A stretch of DNA of 52,617 nucleotides from an uncultured Collinsella sp. (GTDB lineage: Bacteria > Actinomycetota > Coriobacteriia > Coriobacteriales > Coriobacteriaceae). Shown one piece after another: positions 25,145 to 33,573 of this stretch (its first letter is position 1; each line of letters starts with the position of its first letter). Under the pieces are notes generated by a model, which saw only the letters and a list, made by a program, of their open reading frames with translations, was not told where the DNA came from and searched no databases. The stretch spans positions 1-52,617 of the forward strand of contig CALEBN010000058.1 in NCBI GenBank assembly GCA_937943045.1, written 5' to 3'. Made by a program: the position numbers and the translations under genes.

Positions 25145-25932
25145 GAACGAACCATCACTCCGTCGGGGTCGATCTTGTCCTGTATCTTCTTAAGGGTACG
25201 GCGCAGCAGGCGCGAAACCTGCACCTGCGAGATACCCAACTTCTTAGCGATCTCGATCTGGGTCATGCCCTTCACAAAGCGCAGCTCGATAACCTCACGC
25301 TCACGCGGCGAGAAATCGCGGATGGCTTCCTCGATCACCAGGCGGTCATCGGTAAAATCGAGCTCGTTGTCGTCATCGGCATAGCGGTCGAGAATCGAGG
25401 GGGCATCATCGGAATCGGACGCGCCAGGAGCCTCGATGGGCACCGAGGTATAGGCCGAAGACGATTCCATGGCCTCCAGCACCTCGTCGACGGTCACACC
25501 CAGGTACTCAGCGATTTCTTCAACCTTAGGCGAGCGCTGCAGCTCGTTAGTGAGCTTGTCGGTAGCCTGGTTGACCTTGGCAGAAAGCTCCTGCAGACGG
25601 CGCGGCACGCGCACGCTCCAGCCCTTATCACGGAAGTGACGCTTAATCTCGCCCAGGATGGTAGGCGTGGCAAACGTGGTGAACTCGAGTCCGCGCTCGG
25701 GGTCAAAGCGGTCGATAGCCTTGAGCAAACCCAGATAGCCGACCTGCATGAGATCGTCGAGCGGCTCGCCGCGGTTCTTAAATTTGTTGGCAAGAAACCT
25801 TACCAGGTTCATATGGGACATGACGAGCTGCTCACGTGCGTCCGGATCACCGGTCTCTTTGTAGCGACGAAACAGCTCGCGGGTTTTCTCCTTGTCCCAA
25901 GCGGTCTTACCGCTCCGGGAACGTTCGGTCAT
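25141..25932 (-). CDS. SigB/SigF-type alternative RNA polymerase sigma factor
   Basis: The 263-aa sigma-70 family protein has region 2 (DLMQVGYLGLLKAIDRFDPERGLEFTTFATPTI pattern at about 59-92), region 3 (SVRVPRRLQELSAKV) and a region 4 helix-turn-helix (MTQIEIAKKLGISQVQVSRLLRR). The spacing and region 2-3 wording match the SigB/SigF/SigG stress or sporulation subfamily. It follows the RsbW-like gene by 1 bp. Start: ATG at 25932 with AAGGCGG upstream. A general stress role is most likely, since the neighbours hold no sporulation genes. Confidence 0.92.
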   Translation of the reverse strand: MTERSRSGKTAWDKEKTRELFRRYKETGDPDAREQLVMSHMNLVRFLANKFKNRGEPLDDLMQVGYLGLLKAIDRFDPERGLEFTTFATPTILGEIKRHFRDKGWSVRVPRRLQELSAKVNQATDKLTNELQRSPKVEEIAEYLGVTVDEVLEAMESSSAYTSVPIEAPGASDSDDAPSILDRYADDDNELDFTDDRLVIEEAIRDFSPREREVIELRFVKGMTQIEIAKKLGISQVQVSRLLRRTLKKIQDKIDPDGVMVRS

Positions 25933-25933
25933 A

Positions 25934-26311
25934 TTAGATATCCGCCTTGAGGTCGAGGGAAAGCGTCAGGGGCGCCGCAGTCTTTTCGTAGGAATCGCAC
26001 ACGCTCGCTAAAATGAGCTCGGCATACACGGCAGCCTGGTCATCCTCATCGACAGTCGCCTGATCGCCAAAGGTAAAGGTCATGCCCACATGCGATTCGT
26101 CGACATCGAATTTAATCGAGATATCGTCGGAATCAACGGCCGTGCAGCCAAAGATGAAGGCCTCCTCGGCAGCCATACGGATATCCTCGATGCGATCGAC
26201 GGACATGGAACACAGCGCGCCGACATTAGCCGCCGTCATGCGCACGAGGCGCGCCAGACGCGGATCCCCGGAAACAGTCAGCGTGATGGGGCAAGTTGCT
26301 TCGCTACTCAT
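25934..26311 (-). CDS. RsbW-like anti-sigma factor with degenerate ATP-binding site
   Basis: The 125-aa protein aligns with RsbW/SpoIIAB over the GHKL fold: an N-terminal VSGDPRLARLVRMTAANV segment and a helix IEDIRMAAEEAF at 41-52. In RsbW that helix carries the N-box (EAxxNA); the Asn is missing here, and no glycine-rich G2 loop is visible. It may bind the sigma factor without ATP-dependent kinase activity. Start: GAGGAG seven bases before the ATG at 26311, overlapping the DUF948-like gene by 8 bp. No RsbV-type antagonist is encoded nearby. Confidence 0.72.
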   Translation of the reverse strand: MSSEATCPITLTVSGDPRLARLVRMTAANVGALCSMSVDRIEDIRMAAEEAFIFGCTAVDSDDISIKFDVDESHVGMTFTFGDQATVDEDDQAAVYAELILASVCDSYEKTAAPLTLSLDLKADI

Positions 26312-26897
26312 CGCAGGACTCCTCGGAGGTCTCGGCGGGCGTATAGGTGTAATACTGAGCAGGCTTGGCTGCGGGCTTCTGAGCCGCATCCGCACCATCG
26401 GCGGCCTCGTCCTCAGCCTCACCAATCAGAACGCGCTCGGTAGGCTGCTCGGCCTCGGTGGCGGCAGCGGCGAGCTTGCGATCGGCGTCGGCTGCAGGAG
26501 CCTTCACCTTGTTAAAGAGTTTCTGCACGGCACCGGCCGCAGAGTCGGTCACACTCGACACAGCATTGCTGGCCTCGGCCATGCTGCCCGTAACCTCGGA
26601 AATGTCGCGAACCACGGCTTCAACCTCTACGAGATTAGAAGTCAGGGCGTCGACGGCGGTCTTGCTCGACTTGAGGAGCGGCTCCATCTGGGCAAGCGCC
26701 GGCGTAAGCTCGTCGACAGCGCCGTCGAGTTTTGCCACCACGGGCTGAGCCTCGGCGATAGTGTTGTTAAGGTCGGTCACCGTCTTATCGAGCGAATCAA
26801 CGACGGTGCGGGTCTTTCGCAGTGTGAGCGCGAGCTCGATAACAGCCCACACACCGGCAACGGCGAGCAGCAGCAGGGCGATTTGAATGGGACTCAT
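26304..26897 (-). CDS. DUF948-like membrane-anchored coiled-coil protein
   Basis: The 197-aa protein has one N-terminal membrane helix (about 4-22), then a long helical region of repeated small and acidic residues with Val/Leu heptads (about 25-130), and a disordered Ala/Glu-rich tail ending in a Cys-Asp-Glu. This is the architecture of DUF948 proteins often found beside stress-sigma genes. Start: GGAGG five bases before the ATG at 26897. It heads the overlapping set with the RsbW-like protein, sigma factor and permease, and could anchor or sense for them; that role is inference. Confidence 0.72.
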   Translation of the reverse strand: MSPIQIALLLLAVAGVWAVIELALTLRKTRTVVDSLDKTVTDLNNTIAEAQPVVAKLDGAVDELTPALAQMEPLLKSSKTAVDALTSNLVEVEAVVRDISEVTGSMAEASNAVSSVTDSAAGAVQKLFNKVKAPAADADRKLAAAATEAEQPTERVLIGEAEDEAADGADAAQKPAAKPAQYYTYTPAETSEESCDE

Positions 26898-26992
26898 ACA
26901 AGCCTCCCGAAGGAATCGAAATACAGACGCTGTTCATGGTACCCCAAAGAAGGGGAAAGATACCCAAAGGGAATGTGCGAGGTCCCAAGGAC

Positions 26993-28342
26993 CTACTTGG
27001 GCGCTCTGCCGCTACGGTCGCGCTCGCTTTGCTCTACGCGCCACTCTTCCCAGCCACGGCCCGCAGGCTGCCAAAACGCACCGCGCTCCAGCCCCTCGGG
27101 CAAATAACGCTGATCGACCCAGCCTTCGGGATAATCATGCGGATACTTATACACACCGTATTCGTCGCTGCCCGGGCGATGACGATCGCGCAGATAACTC
27201 GGCACCTCGCGCAGCCCACTTGAATGGATATCGGCCAACGCCGCATCGATCGAAGCCTCGCACGCGTTGGATTTAGGCGCCAAGCACACATAGAGAGCAG
27301 CCTGAGCCAGATTAATACGGCACTCGGGATAGCCAATGACCTCGGCAGACTTAAACGCGGCATGTGCCACCAAAAGCGCCTGTGGGTCGGCGTTGCCAAC
27401 ATCCTCAGAAGCCTGAATCATAATACGACGAGCGATAAACTTGGGATCCTCCCCCGCGTCGATCATGCGCGCGAGCCAATAGATCGTGGCATCGGGGTCA
27501 CTACCGCGCATAGACTTAATGAACGCACTGATAATGTCGTAGTGCATGTCACCGTTTTTGTCGTACGAAAAGCCACGGCGCGGGTTGGCAATCTTCACGT
27601 CGTCAACAGTGATGGGATAGCGCTCCCCCGCCGCCGGCGCGGGCGTTCCCTCGGTATCGGGACGCGTGACGGCAATCTCGCTCGCAAGCTCAAGCGTCGT
27701 GAGCGCCGAGCGAGCGTCACCCGCTGCCAGCGTGCAGATAGTCTTAACCGTATCCTCATCGGCCGAGAACTTGCCGTTCAAACCCTGCGGCGCCTCGAGC
27801 GCACGCTCAATGAGTGTGGCGATATCCTCGTCTTTAAGATGCTCAAGCTCCACCACGCGACCGCGCGAGAGCAACGCCGAGTTGACCTCGAAGTACGGAT
27901 TCTCCGTCGTGGCGCCAATCATTATGACGGTACGGTTCTCAACTGCATGCAGCAGGGCATCCTGCTGCGACTTGGAGAAGCGGTGAATCTCATCGATGAA
28001 AAGAATGGTGCGGCGGTCGTAGGTATTCAGGCGCGTCTTGGCCTCGTCAATCACGCGACGAAGGTCCTTTACGGTGCCCGTCACGGCGCTGACCTCGACA
28101 AACTCGCTCTTAGTATGGTTGGCGATAATGTGGGCCAGCGTCGTCTTGCCCGTACCGGCCGGCCCGTACAGAATCACACTCGACAGTACGTCATGCTCAA
28201 TCGCGGCACGTAACCACGAGCCCTTACCGACGGCCTTTTGCTGGCCCACATACTCGTCGAGTGAATTGGGCCGCATGCGCACCGCAAGCGGCGCATTCTG
28301 AAAGGAACGCTCACGCGTCGAAGCAGAAAAAAGGTCGTCCAT
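26993..28342 (-). CDS. rarA: Replication-associated recombination protein A (RarA/MgsA)
   Basis: RarA is a clamp-loader-like AAA+ ATPase acting at stalled forks. The protein is 449 aa. Seen: Walker A GPAGTGKT at about 60-67, Walker B FIDEIHRFSKSQQD, sensor 1 GATTENPYF, and the family-specific C-terminal segment with MRGSDPDATIYWLARM and RRIMIQASEDVGNADP. Start: the ATG at 28342 (MDDLF) fits the family; ATG at 28348 and TTG at 28360 are alternatives and none has a strong site. It lies 95 bp upstream of the DUF948-like gene. Confidence 0.95.
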   Translation of the reverse strand: MDDLFSASTRERSFQNAPLAVRMRPNSLDEYVGQQKAVGKGSWLRAAIEHDVLSSVILYGPAGTGKTTLAHIIANHTKSEFVEVSAVTGTVKDLRRVIDEAKTRLNTYDRRTILFIDEIHRFSKSQQDALLHAVENRTVIMIGATTENPYFEVNSALLSRGRVVELEHLKDEDIATLIERALEAPQGLNGKFSADEDTVKTICTLAAGDARSALTTLELASEIAVTRPDTEGTPAPAAGERYPITVDDVKIANPRRGFSYDKNGDMHYDIISAFIKSMRGSDPDATIYWLARMIDAGEDPKFIARRIMIQASEDVGNADPQALLVAHAAFKSAEVIGYPECRINLAQAALYVCLAPKSNACEASIDAALADIHSSGLREVPSYLRDRHRPGSDEYGVYKYPHDYPEGWVDQRYLPEGLERGAFWQPAGRGWEEWRVEQSERDRSGRAPK

Positions 28343-28401
28343 AACCATCCCGTGCGTCAATCAAAACGTTTTCCACTAACAGTATACCGAATTAATACGA
28401 A

Positions 28402-29649
28402 CTACCGTTCGTTAATATAGGTACGGTGCGGAAACTTCAATCCCGGGAACAGCTTGCTCGTGAGTTCGCAGAAATAACCGTCCGTCATGCTCGCAATGTA
28501 ATCCACGACCGCCTGGTCCTTATCGTCCTGCCATGCATAGGTGCGATCGTAGTAGGAAAGCTGCTGGTCAATGCGAGAAATGTGGTGCTTAAAGATATAC
28601 GAGGACTCGTCGCCTTCATTTATATCCTGCAGGCAACGGTCGTAGAGCTTTTCGAAAGCCTCGCGCAGCTCCGCTTCGGAGTCGCCCTCGATACCGCCCT
28701 TGCTATAGATCTTCTCGTAGTTCTCGCGCTTGGCCCGACGGATTTCCTCAAACAGGTCCTCGCTCATCTCGATGTGCGGCTTGCCATAGCTGTGTTCAAC
28801 GATATCGATGGAGGCATGCGTGAGGATCCAGCTGTTGTATGCTCCGCCCCGGCCGTCATCAAAAGCTTCGGGTGACAGCAGGCCCGCCGCAATGGCGTCT
28901 TGGCGATCGCGTCCAACGTAGGCAAGGATATCCGAGATGCGGACCACGCAGCCTTCGAGCGTCATGGGACGCAGGTGCTCAATTGCGCTATAACCCGTGG
29001 CAATGCAGTCCTCAACCGTCTGATCAAACTGTTCAAAGGAGCTCATGTCCGAGAGCTCAAAGACGCGCTGTTCGTACTCGCCGTTATGGCACAGCACGCC
29101 GTCGAGCGTCTGGAGCGACACGTTGCGGCCGTACAGCGCGTCGAGCACGCGGACCGACTGCACGTTATGGAAAAAATAACGACCCGTGCGCTCGTGATAG
29201 ATATCGTTGAGGAATCGCTCACCGGCGTGGCCGAAGGGTGTATGGCCCAAGTCGTGGCCCAAACCAATCGCTTCGATCAGATCGCAGTTGAGCCCCAGGG
29301 CGCAACCGATATCACGTGCGATGCGCGAAACAAGTTGCACGTGCAGGCCACGACGCGACAGATCATCGTTGCTGCGAAAGCTGAAAACCTGAGTTTTGCC
29401 GGCGTATCGGGCGTACGCAGGCAAATGGAGAATCTTTTCGGCATCGCGCATAAAGGCCGGACGCATGAGCGTGCCTTGGTCTGCGGCTCGATCAACACGG
29501 CGGATGACCTGACCATCGTTGCATCGATAAGGGTTAACGACACCCGAGGCACGGTCGGCAGCGATACGCTCGACCAGCTCGGGCGACAACGCCGAGGGAA
29601 TGCGATCCATACGCGCCTTGATGGCGGCTGTCTGTTGATTGATTGCCAT
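28402..29649 (-). CDS. dgt: Deoxyguanosinetriphosphate triphosphohydrolase-like protein (HD domain)
   Basis: The 415-aa protein hydrolyses dNTPs to nucleosides and triphosphate in this family. Seen: the KTQVF segment, GLGHDLGHTPFGHAGE with the HD-domain metal ligands, and later the HNGEYEQRVFE and ISDILAYVGRD motifs. Start: AAGGAG six bases before the ATG at 29649; an earlier in-frame ATG at 29676 has no site. In related genomes dgt often precedes dnaG and rpoD; here it precedes rarA instead. Confidence 0.92.
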   Translation of the reverse strand: MAINQQTAAIKARMDRIPSALSPELVERIAADRASGVVNPYRCNDGQVIRRVDRAADQGTLMRPAFMRDAEKILHLPAYARYAGKTQVFSFRSNDDLSRRGLHVQLVSRIARDIGCALGLNCDLIEAIGLGHDLGHTPFGHAGERFLNDIYHERTGRYFFHNVQSVRVLDALYGRNVSLQTLDGVLCHNGEYEQRVFELSDMSSFEQFDQTVEDCIATGYSAIEHLRPMTLEGCVVRISDILAYVGRDRQDAIAAGLLSPEAFDDGRGGAYNSWILTHASIDIVEHSYGKPHIEMSEDLFEEIRRAKRENYEKIYSKGGIEGDSEAELREAFEKLYDRCLQDINEGDESSYIFKHHISRIDQQLSYYDRTYAWQDDKDQAVVDYIASMTDGYFCELTSKLFPGLKFPHRTYINER

Positions 29650-29679
29650 GGCATGCTCCTTAAAAAGGGCGCGCAACGA

Positions 29680-30102
29680 TTACAGCGTACTACCCACGAC
29701 CTCGATTATGGCAAATATCGGCACTAAAAACGGCAGCAATGGCAAGGAGCGCGATTTTGTGATGAGGCAGGCGACAGCAAGGGCAAGGAGCGAGACAGCA
29801 AACGCAACGATGCCACCCAGAGGGTCGAGGATGCAAAGGGCAAAGAGCGCCTTGGCGTCCCCCATGCCAATGCCGGGAGCGTGGCGAATACGACGCCAGA
29901 GCGACTCAGTAAGCACAAGGGCAAGGTAGACGATGACCGCAAGACCGGCGTGCTCAAGCGCCGTGTTAATGCCCCTGTCGAGCCAAACGCCTGCAAACGC
30001 CGCCACGGCACACGCGCCGGCAAGTTCATTGGGAAACCGCCGCTCACGGGCATCAATCGCCGCGCCAACAAAGATGCAAATCCAAAACGGGATATAGATT
30101 AT
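29680..30102 (-). CDS. A24-family prepilin peptidase-like protein; apparent non-standard start codon
   Basis: The product (about 140 aa) has four to five membrane helices and both aspartyl-protease motifs of the type IV prepilin peptidase family: IDARERRFPNE after helix 1 and GMGDAK in the middle. It lacks the N-terminal methyltransferase part, as many short Gram-positive forms do. Start: AGGAGG lies six bases before an ATA codon at 30100-30102, and this is exactly where helix 1 begins. No ATG, GTG or TTG is suitable; the nearest TTG codons lie within or just past the upstream terminator stem. So either ATA (or the next codon ATC) starts translation or a base is misread. No pilin genes are nearby. 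Confidence 0.72.
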   Translation of the reverse strand: MIYIPFWICIFVGAAIDARERRFPNELAGACAVAAFAGVWLDRGINTALEHAGLAVIVYLALVLTESLWRRIRHAPGIGMGDAKALFALCILDPLGGIVAFAVSLLALAVACLITKSRSLPLLPFLVPIFAIIEVVGSTL

Positions 30103-30133
30103 CGAACACCTCCTTGGGCAGCAGCTCAAACGC

Positions 30134-30173
30134 AAAAACCACCACAAAGGTACTGTCCATTTGTGGTGGTTTT
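30134..30173 (-). terminator. Terminator of the glycosyltransferase gene (CCACCACAAA-type stem)
   Basis: A 14-bp stem (30135-30148 with 30160-30173) is followed by Ts on the minus strand, nine bases past the stop at 30182. The stem arm AAAACCACCACAAA is the same as that of the plus-strand terminator at 37951-37994, so a family of related terminators is present. Confidence 0.88.
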
Positions 30174-30181
30174 GATCGTAG

Positions 30182-31477
30182 TTATTTGGCGCCTTGCATG
30201 ACCTCGTCGAGGGTAACGCTTACGGCGTGCTGCGTCGGCACCCAGTCGACCTTCAGGAACAGAGCAGCCACCGTGATGGGGATATAGCTGAACATAAAGA
30301 TCGGGAAGGTAAACAGGTTGGTCACCAGACGCCACTTTTGCGCACAGTGAATGTGCTTGTACTCAAAGATGGTCGTAAGCAGCGCCAGGATAAAGAAGGT
30401 CTGATACATCATGGCGAAGGTCATAATGAGCGAAGCGGCGCACGCCTGCATCTCGACTTCGGTAGCCAAAAAGCCATGCGAAAGACCGCCCACGACGAGA
30501 AACGTGGCATTGGCGAGCATCGAGATCAGCGACAGCAGCATGCCGGGCGCGATCGTCATAAACATGTCGTAGGCGGCAAAGCGATGGTAGCGGAAGGTCG
30601 ATTTGACCAGGTGCTTACCGTAAGTAAAAAACACCTGGTAGAAGCCCTTGGTCCAACGCATACGCTGTTTCCAAGACGCCTTAAATGTCACGGGCTGTTC
30701 GTCAAAGAACTCCGCAGGTGCATAGCCAATGCGAATGCCGTGGATGGCGCAGAACGTGGTGAACTGAATGTCCTCAGTCAGCGTGTGGAACTGCCAGCCG
30801 TGCATACCCTCGATTACGCTGGCGGAAATGAGATAGCCCGAACCCGATACGGCGCAGGAAGTCTTGCAGATATTACGCGCATTGTTAAGAAAGCGCGCCT
30901 CGCGCAGATACCACGTGGCGTTGGCCGCCGAGATCCACGAGCTGCCGAAGTTCTTAGAGTTGCGATAGCTCGTGACCACATGGAAGCCCTGGTCAAAAGC
31001 ATCGTTCATCTTGGACACGTAATCGCGGGCGATGACGTTATCGGCATCGAAAATAAAATAGCCCTCAAAGGTATCGGGATACTCGTTGAGAATGCGGTCG
31101 AGGCCAAAGTCCATGACCCAGCTCTTGCCCTTGCGGGCAAGGTCATTGCGCTCATAAACGATGGCGCCCGCCTCGCGCGCAAGCTGCGCCGTGTTATCGG
31201 TGCAGGCGTCGGCGACCACGAAGACCTCGATAAGCTCGGACGGATAATCCTGGTCCTTGATGGAGCGAACGAGGTTGGCGATCACGGCCTCCTCGTTATG
31301 CGCCGCGATAAAGAAGGCATAGCGGTGAAGTTTTTTGGCCTTGGGAGGCGCGACCTCGCCACGAAGAGCACCAATGACAAAGAAGACCACTTGGTACAGA
31401 AAGCAGACCGTGAGCAGCGTGACGACAATCTGATTGAAGATCACGATGGGTGTGTTGGTTTGTAAAAAGGCGAGCAT
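30182..31477 (-). CDS. Membrane-embedded family 2 glycosyltransferase, processive type
   Basis: The 431-aa protein has an N-terminal membrane helix (about 10-35), a cytosolic GT-A domain, and three to four C-terminal helices (from about 290). Catalytic motifs of the cellulose/hyaluronan/PNAG synthase group are present: a DAC-type first Asp (VVADACTDN), FDADN, TED (LTEDIQF) and QRMRW for the QxxRW motif. The product is an unknown polysaccharide or glycolipid. Start: GGAG five bases before the ATG at 31477; a TTG at 31492 is open but has no site. It stands alone with its own terminator and a likely promoter at 31513-31541. Confidence 0.88.
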   Translation of the reverse strand: MLAFLQTNTPIVIFNQIVVTLLTVCFLYQVVFFVIGALRGEVAPPKAKKLHRYAFFIAAHNEEAVIANLVRSIKDQDYPSELIEVFVVADACTDNTAQLAREAGAIVYERNDLARKGKSWVMDFGLDRILNEYPDTFEGYFIFDADNVIARDYVSKMNDAFDQGFHVVTSYRNSKNFGSSWISAANATWYLREARFLNNARNICKTSCAVSGSGYLISASVIEGMHGWQFHTLTEDIQFTTFCAIHGIRIGYAPAEFFDEQPVTFKASWKQRMRWTKGFYQVFFTYGKHLVKSTFRYHRFAAYDMFMTIAPGMLLSLISMLANATFLVVGGLSHGFLATEVEMQACAASLIMTFAMMYQTFFILALLTTIFEYKHIHCAQKWRLVTNLFTFPIFMFSYIPITVAALFLKVDWVPTQHAVSVTLDEVMQGAK

Positions 31478-31512
31478 GCAGGCTCCCAGCAACGCGTTAC
31501 GTAAACAACCGT

Positions 31513-31541
31513 ATATCTTACCGCAGGCTTACCGAGTTCAA
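31513..31541 (-). promoter_or_regulatory. Candidate promoter of the glycosyltransferase gene
   Basis: On the minus strand TTGAAC (31536-31541) and AGATAT (31513-31518) are 17 bases apart, about 36 bases upstream of the start codon. The -10 box is imperfect. Confidence 0.4.
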
Positions 31542-31559
31542 GAAACCACCTAATACTGA

Positions 31560-32573
31560 CTAGGCTTCGAGCAGACCGAGCTGCGGGACGATTTCGTCGC
31601 CAGCGGCAGTACGGCCGAGCGAACGCGGGGCCAGATCATCCAGAACCGCCGCAAGGTCCCACGGCAGCTCGTCACGGCACTCAATGCGCTCCCCCGTCAC
31701 GGGATGATCGAATGCCACGCGCCAGGAATGGAGGAACTGCCTGGTCAGACCCTGATCGGCGCGTGCATTGCACTTACCGTAGAGTGGATCGCCCACACAG
31801 GCATGGTTGATATGGCGCATGTGCACGCGAATCTGATGCGTGCGACCGGTAAACAGGTGGCACTCGACGAGCGTGTAACCGTCGTCGAAACGCGTGGAAT
31901 CAAAGCGCTCAAGCACCTTGAAAGTCGTGATGGCCTGGCGCGCAAAGGGGTCATCAGAAACCGCCATCTTCACGCGGTCACGCGTCGATCGGGCAATACC
32001 GGTGTTGATAGTGCCCTCGTCCATAGCAATGTGCCCGTGAACGAGCGTGATATAACGACGGTCGAGCGTGCGCGTGCGGATGAGATTTTGAAGCGCGCGC
32101 TGGGTGTCGTCGTCTTTTGCCGCGAGCATAAGGCCCGAGGTATCGCGATCCAGGCGATGCACGATGCCGGGGCGGTCCTCACCCTGCACGGTACCAAGAT
32201 GATCGATGCCGCAGTGGTAGACCAAGGCGTTCGCAAGCGTGCCGCTCTCGTGGCCGTGGGCGGGATGGCACACCAGACCGCGCTGCTTGGAGAGCACGAT
32301 AAGGTAGTCGTCCTCATAGCGAATGTCGAGCGGGATGGCCTCGGGAATCACGTCGGTCGGGTCGTGCGGCTCGGGCAAGTCGACCGAGATGCGGTCGCCG
32401 GCGCGTACGGCATACTTTTTTGACAGGCAGGTCTCACCATTGACGGCAACGGCGCCTCCCTCGATCAGATGCGCGCAGGCAGAGCGCGTGGGGCAGCCAT
32501 CGTTGGTGCCCAGAAAGGCGTCGAGACGCTGACCGGCGGAATCGTCGGCAACAAGAATATGGATGTCGGCCAT
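31560..32573 (-). CDS. RluA/RluD-family 23S rRNA pseudouridine synthase
   Basis: The 337-aa protein has an N-terminal S4 domain (about 12-75) and the RluA-type catalytic domain with HRLDRDTSG at 139-147; the catalytic Asp is D142. A further conserved LFTGRTHQIRVH motif is present. It makes pseudouridine in large-subunit rRNA, most likely the RluD sites. Start: the ATG at 32573 overlaps the lspA stop by one base (TAATG). lspA followed by rluD is a very common pair in Gram-positive bacteria. Confidence 0.93.
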   Translation of the reverse strand: MADIHILVADDSAGQRLDAFLGTNDGCPTRSACAHLIEGGAVAVNGETCLSKKYAVRAGDRISVDLPEPHDPTDVIPEAIPLDIRYEDDYLIVLSKQRGLVCHPAHGHESGTLANALVYHCGIDHLGTVQGEDRPGIVHRLDRDTSGLMLAAKDDDTQRALQNLIRTRTLDRRYITLVHGHIAMDEGTINTGIARSTRDRVKMAVSDDPFARQAITTFKVLERFDSTRFDDGYTLVECHLFTGRTHQIRVHMRHINHACVGDPLYGKCNARADQGLTRQFLHSWRVAFDHPVTGERIECRDELPWDLAAVLDDLAPRSLGRTAAGDEIVPQLGLLEA

Positions 32574-33172
32574 TAGCGCTCATTCCTTTCGCGAATCTTG
32601 CGGGCACGCTCCCCACGTTGTTTAGCCTTGCGCTTGGCGCGGGCCTCCTCACGGGCGTTAAGCTCGGCGGTCGCATCGACCTCACGGGCCGCGGGGCTCA
32701 AGAACATGTAGCCGAAGAGGGCGAGCACGACACCGACCGTAATGCCGATATCGGCCACGTTAAAGACAGGAAAGTCGATGAACGTAGTGGCAATAAAATC
32801 GGTCACGAAGCCAAAGGCAAGGCGATCGATCGCATTGCCGATGGCGCCGCCCGCAACCATGGCCATGCCCACAACCTCAAGACGAGCGAGCTGAGGCGCA
32901 CGGAGCAAGTACACGGCAATGGCGACGATAACCGCAAGCGCCAGCACGGCGAACGCAACGCCATGCCCCTCGCCCATGCTAAAGGCAGCGCCGATATTGC
33001 GGACAAACAGAAAATCGATCACGCCGGGGATAACGGTCACATGCAGAGCATCGCCCACGGCACGAACCGCAAGCTTGGTCAGCTGGTCAACGAGCAACAC
33101 AACGAGCGCCACCCCACCAGCAACACCCAACCGCCAACGCAAAGGCGGCGTCATATCCGCACCACGACCCAA
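32573..33172 (-). CDS. lspA: Lipoprotein signal peptidase (signal peptidase II) with basic C-terminal tail
   Basis: The membrane aspartyl protease removes lipoprotein signal peptides after lipidation. The protein (199 aa with the start used) has four membrane helices and both catalytic Asp motifs: NAIDR (D116) and FNVAD (D141). After the last helix a Lys/Arg-rich tail of about 40 residues follows, absent from most homologues. Start: a TTG at 33172 has AGGGG six bases upstream; the ATG at 33154 has only a weak site, so TTG is preferred. Confidence 0.92.
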   Translation of the reverse strand: MGRGADMTPPLRWRLGVAGGVALVVLLVDQLTKLAVRAVGDALHVTVIPGVIDFLFVRNIGAAFSMGEGHGVAFAVLALAVIVAIAVYLLRAPQLARLEVVGMAMVAGGAIGNAIDRLAFGFVTDFIATTFIDFPVFNVADIGITVGVVLALFGYMFLSPAAREVDATAELNAREEARAKRKAKQRGERARKIRERNER

Positions 33173-33285
33173 AGAAATCCCCTACCCTCAAAACAATCGA
33201 ATTCCGTTTAACGCAAGTAACCATCTTATAGTGACAAACGCCAAACACGCAGCATATTCACCAACGCCAGCGAAATAATCAGCAT

Positions 33286-33323
33286 AAAACGAAAGCGACA
33301 TTCCGAAAAACAGAATGCCGCTT
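33286..33323 (-). terminator. Probable terminator upstream of lspA, downstream of ileS
   Basis: An 11-bp stem with one mismatch or G-U pair (33293-33303 with 33313-33323) is followed on the minus strand by TTTCGTTTT. It lies in the 397-bp gap between ileS and lspA, which holds this hairpin and three further palindromes but no credible gene. Confidence 0.55.
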
Positions 33324-33337
33324 GAATATGACACAGG

Positions 33338-33393
33338 TAGTCGTTGGGGACGTTCTTGTTTGACTAGTCGTTTAAGAACGTCCCCAACGACTA
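33338..33393. repeat. Palindrome with perfect 20-bp arms, GGGGAC core
   Basis: Bases 33338-33357 and 33374-33393 are exact reverse complements with a 16-base loop. The arm carries GTTGGGGACG. There is no clean T-tract on either side, so it is not a standard terminator. Confidence 0.85.
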
Positions 33394-33413
33394 GGTCCAT
33401 AGAAACGCCGCAT

Positions 33414-33541
33414 TACCGTCGCCAACAGCGAAAACGTCCCTAAGCGAGCAAGGTGACGTGAAAGAGGAGGGAAGCGTACTTTGGTACGCGACCGACGATT
33501 GAACGTCAGATTGCCGCTTAGGGGCGTTTGCAGCGTCGGTA
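33414..33541. repeat. 128-bp imperfect palindrome; possible structured RNA
   Basis: The segment 33414-33459 pairs imperfectly with 33503-33541; the best block is AACGTCCCTAAGCG against CGCTTAGGGGCGTT with one mismatch. At the apex GCGTAC (33474-33479) pairs with GTACGC (33484-33489). The whole folds as one long branched stem, so it could encode a small RNA or be a dispersed repeat. No promoter is evident. Confidence 0.6.
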
Positions 33542-33573
33542 GGTTACGGCGTTCTACGAACGCCGTAACCTAC
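33539..33573 (-). terminator. 16-bp perfect hairpin overlapping the ileS stop codon
   Basis: Bases 33539-33554 and 33558-33573 are perfect reverse complements with a 3-base loop, and the right arm contains the ileS TAG (33570-33572). It may terminate ileS transcription, but no T-tract follows on the minus strand; a role in mRNA 3' end stability is as likely. Confidence 0.6.
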
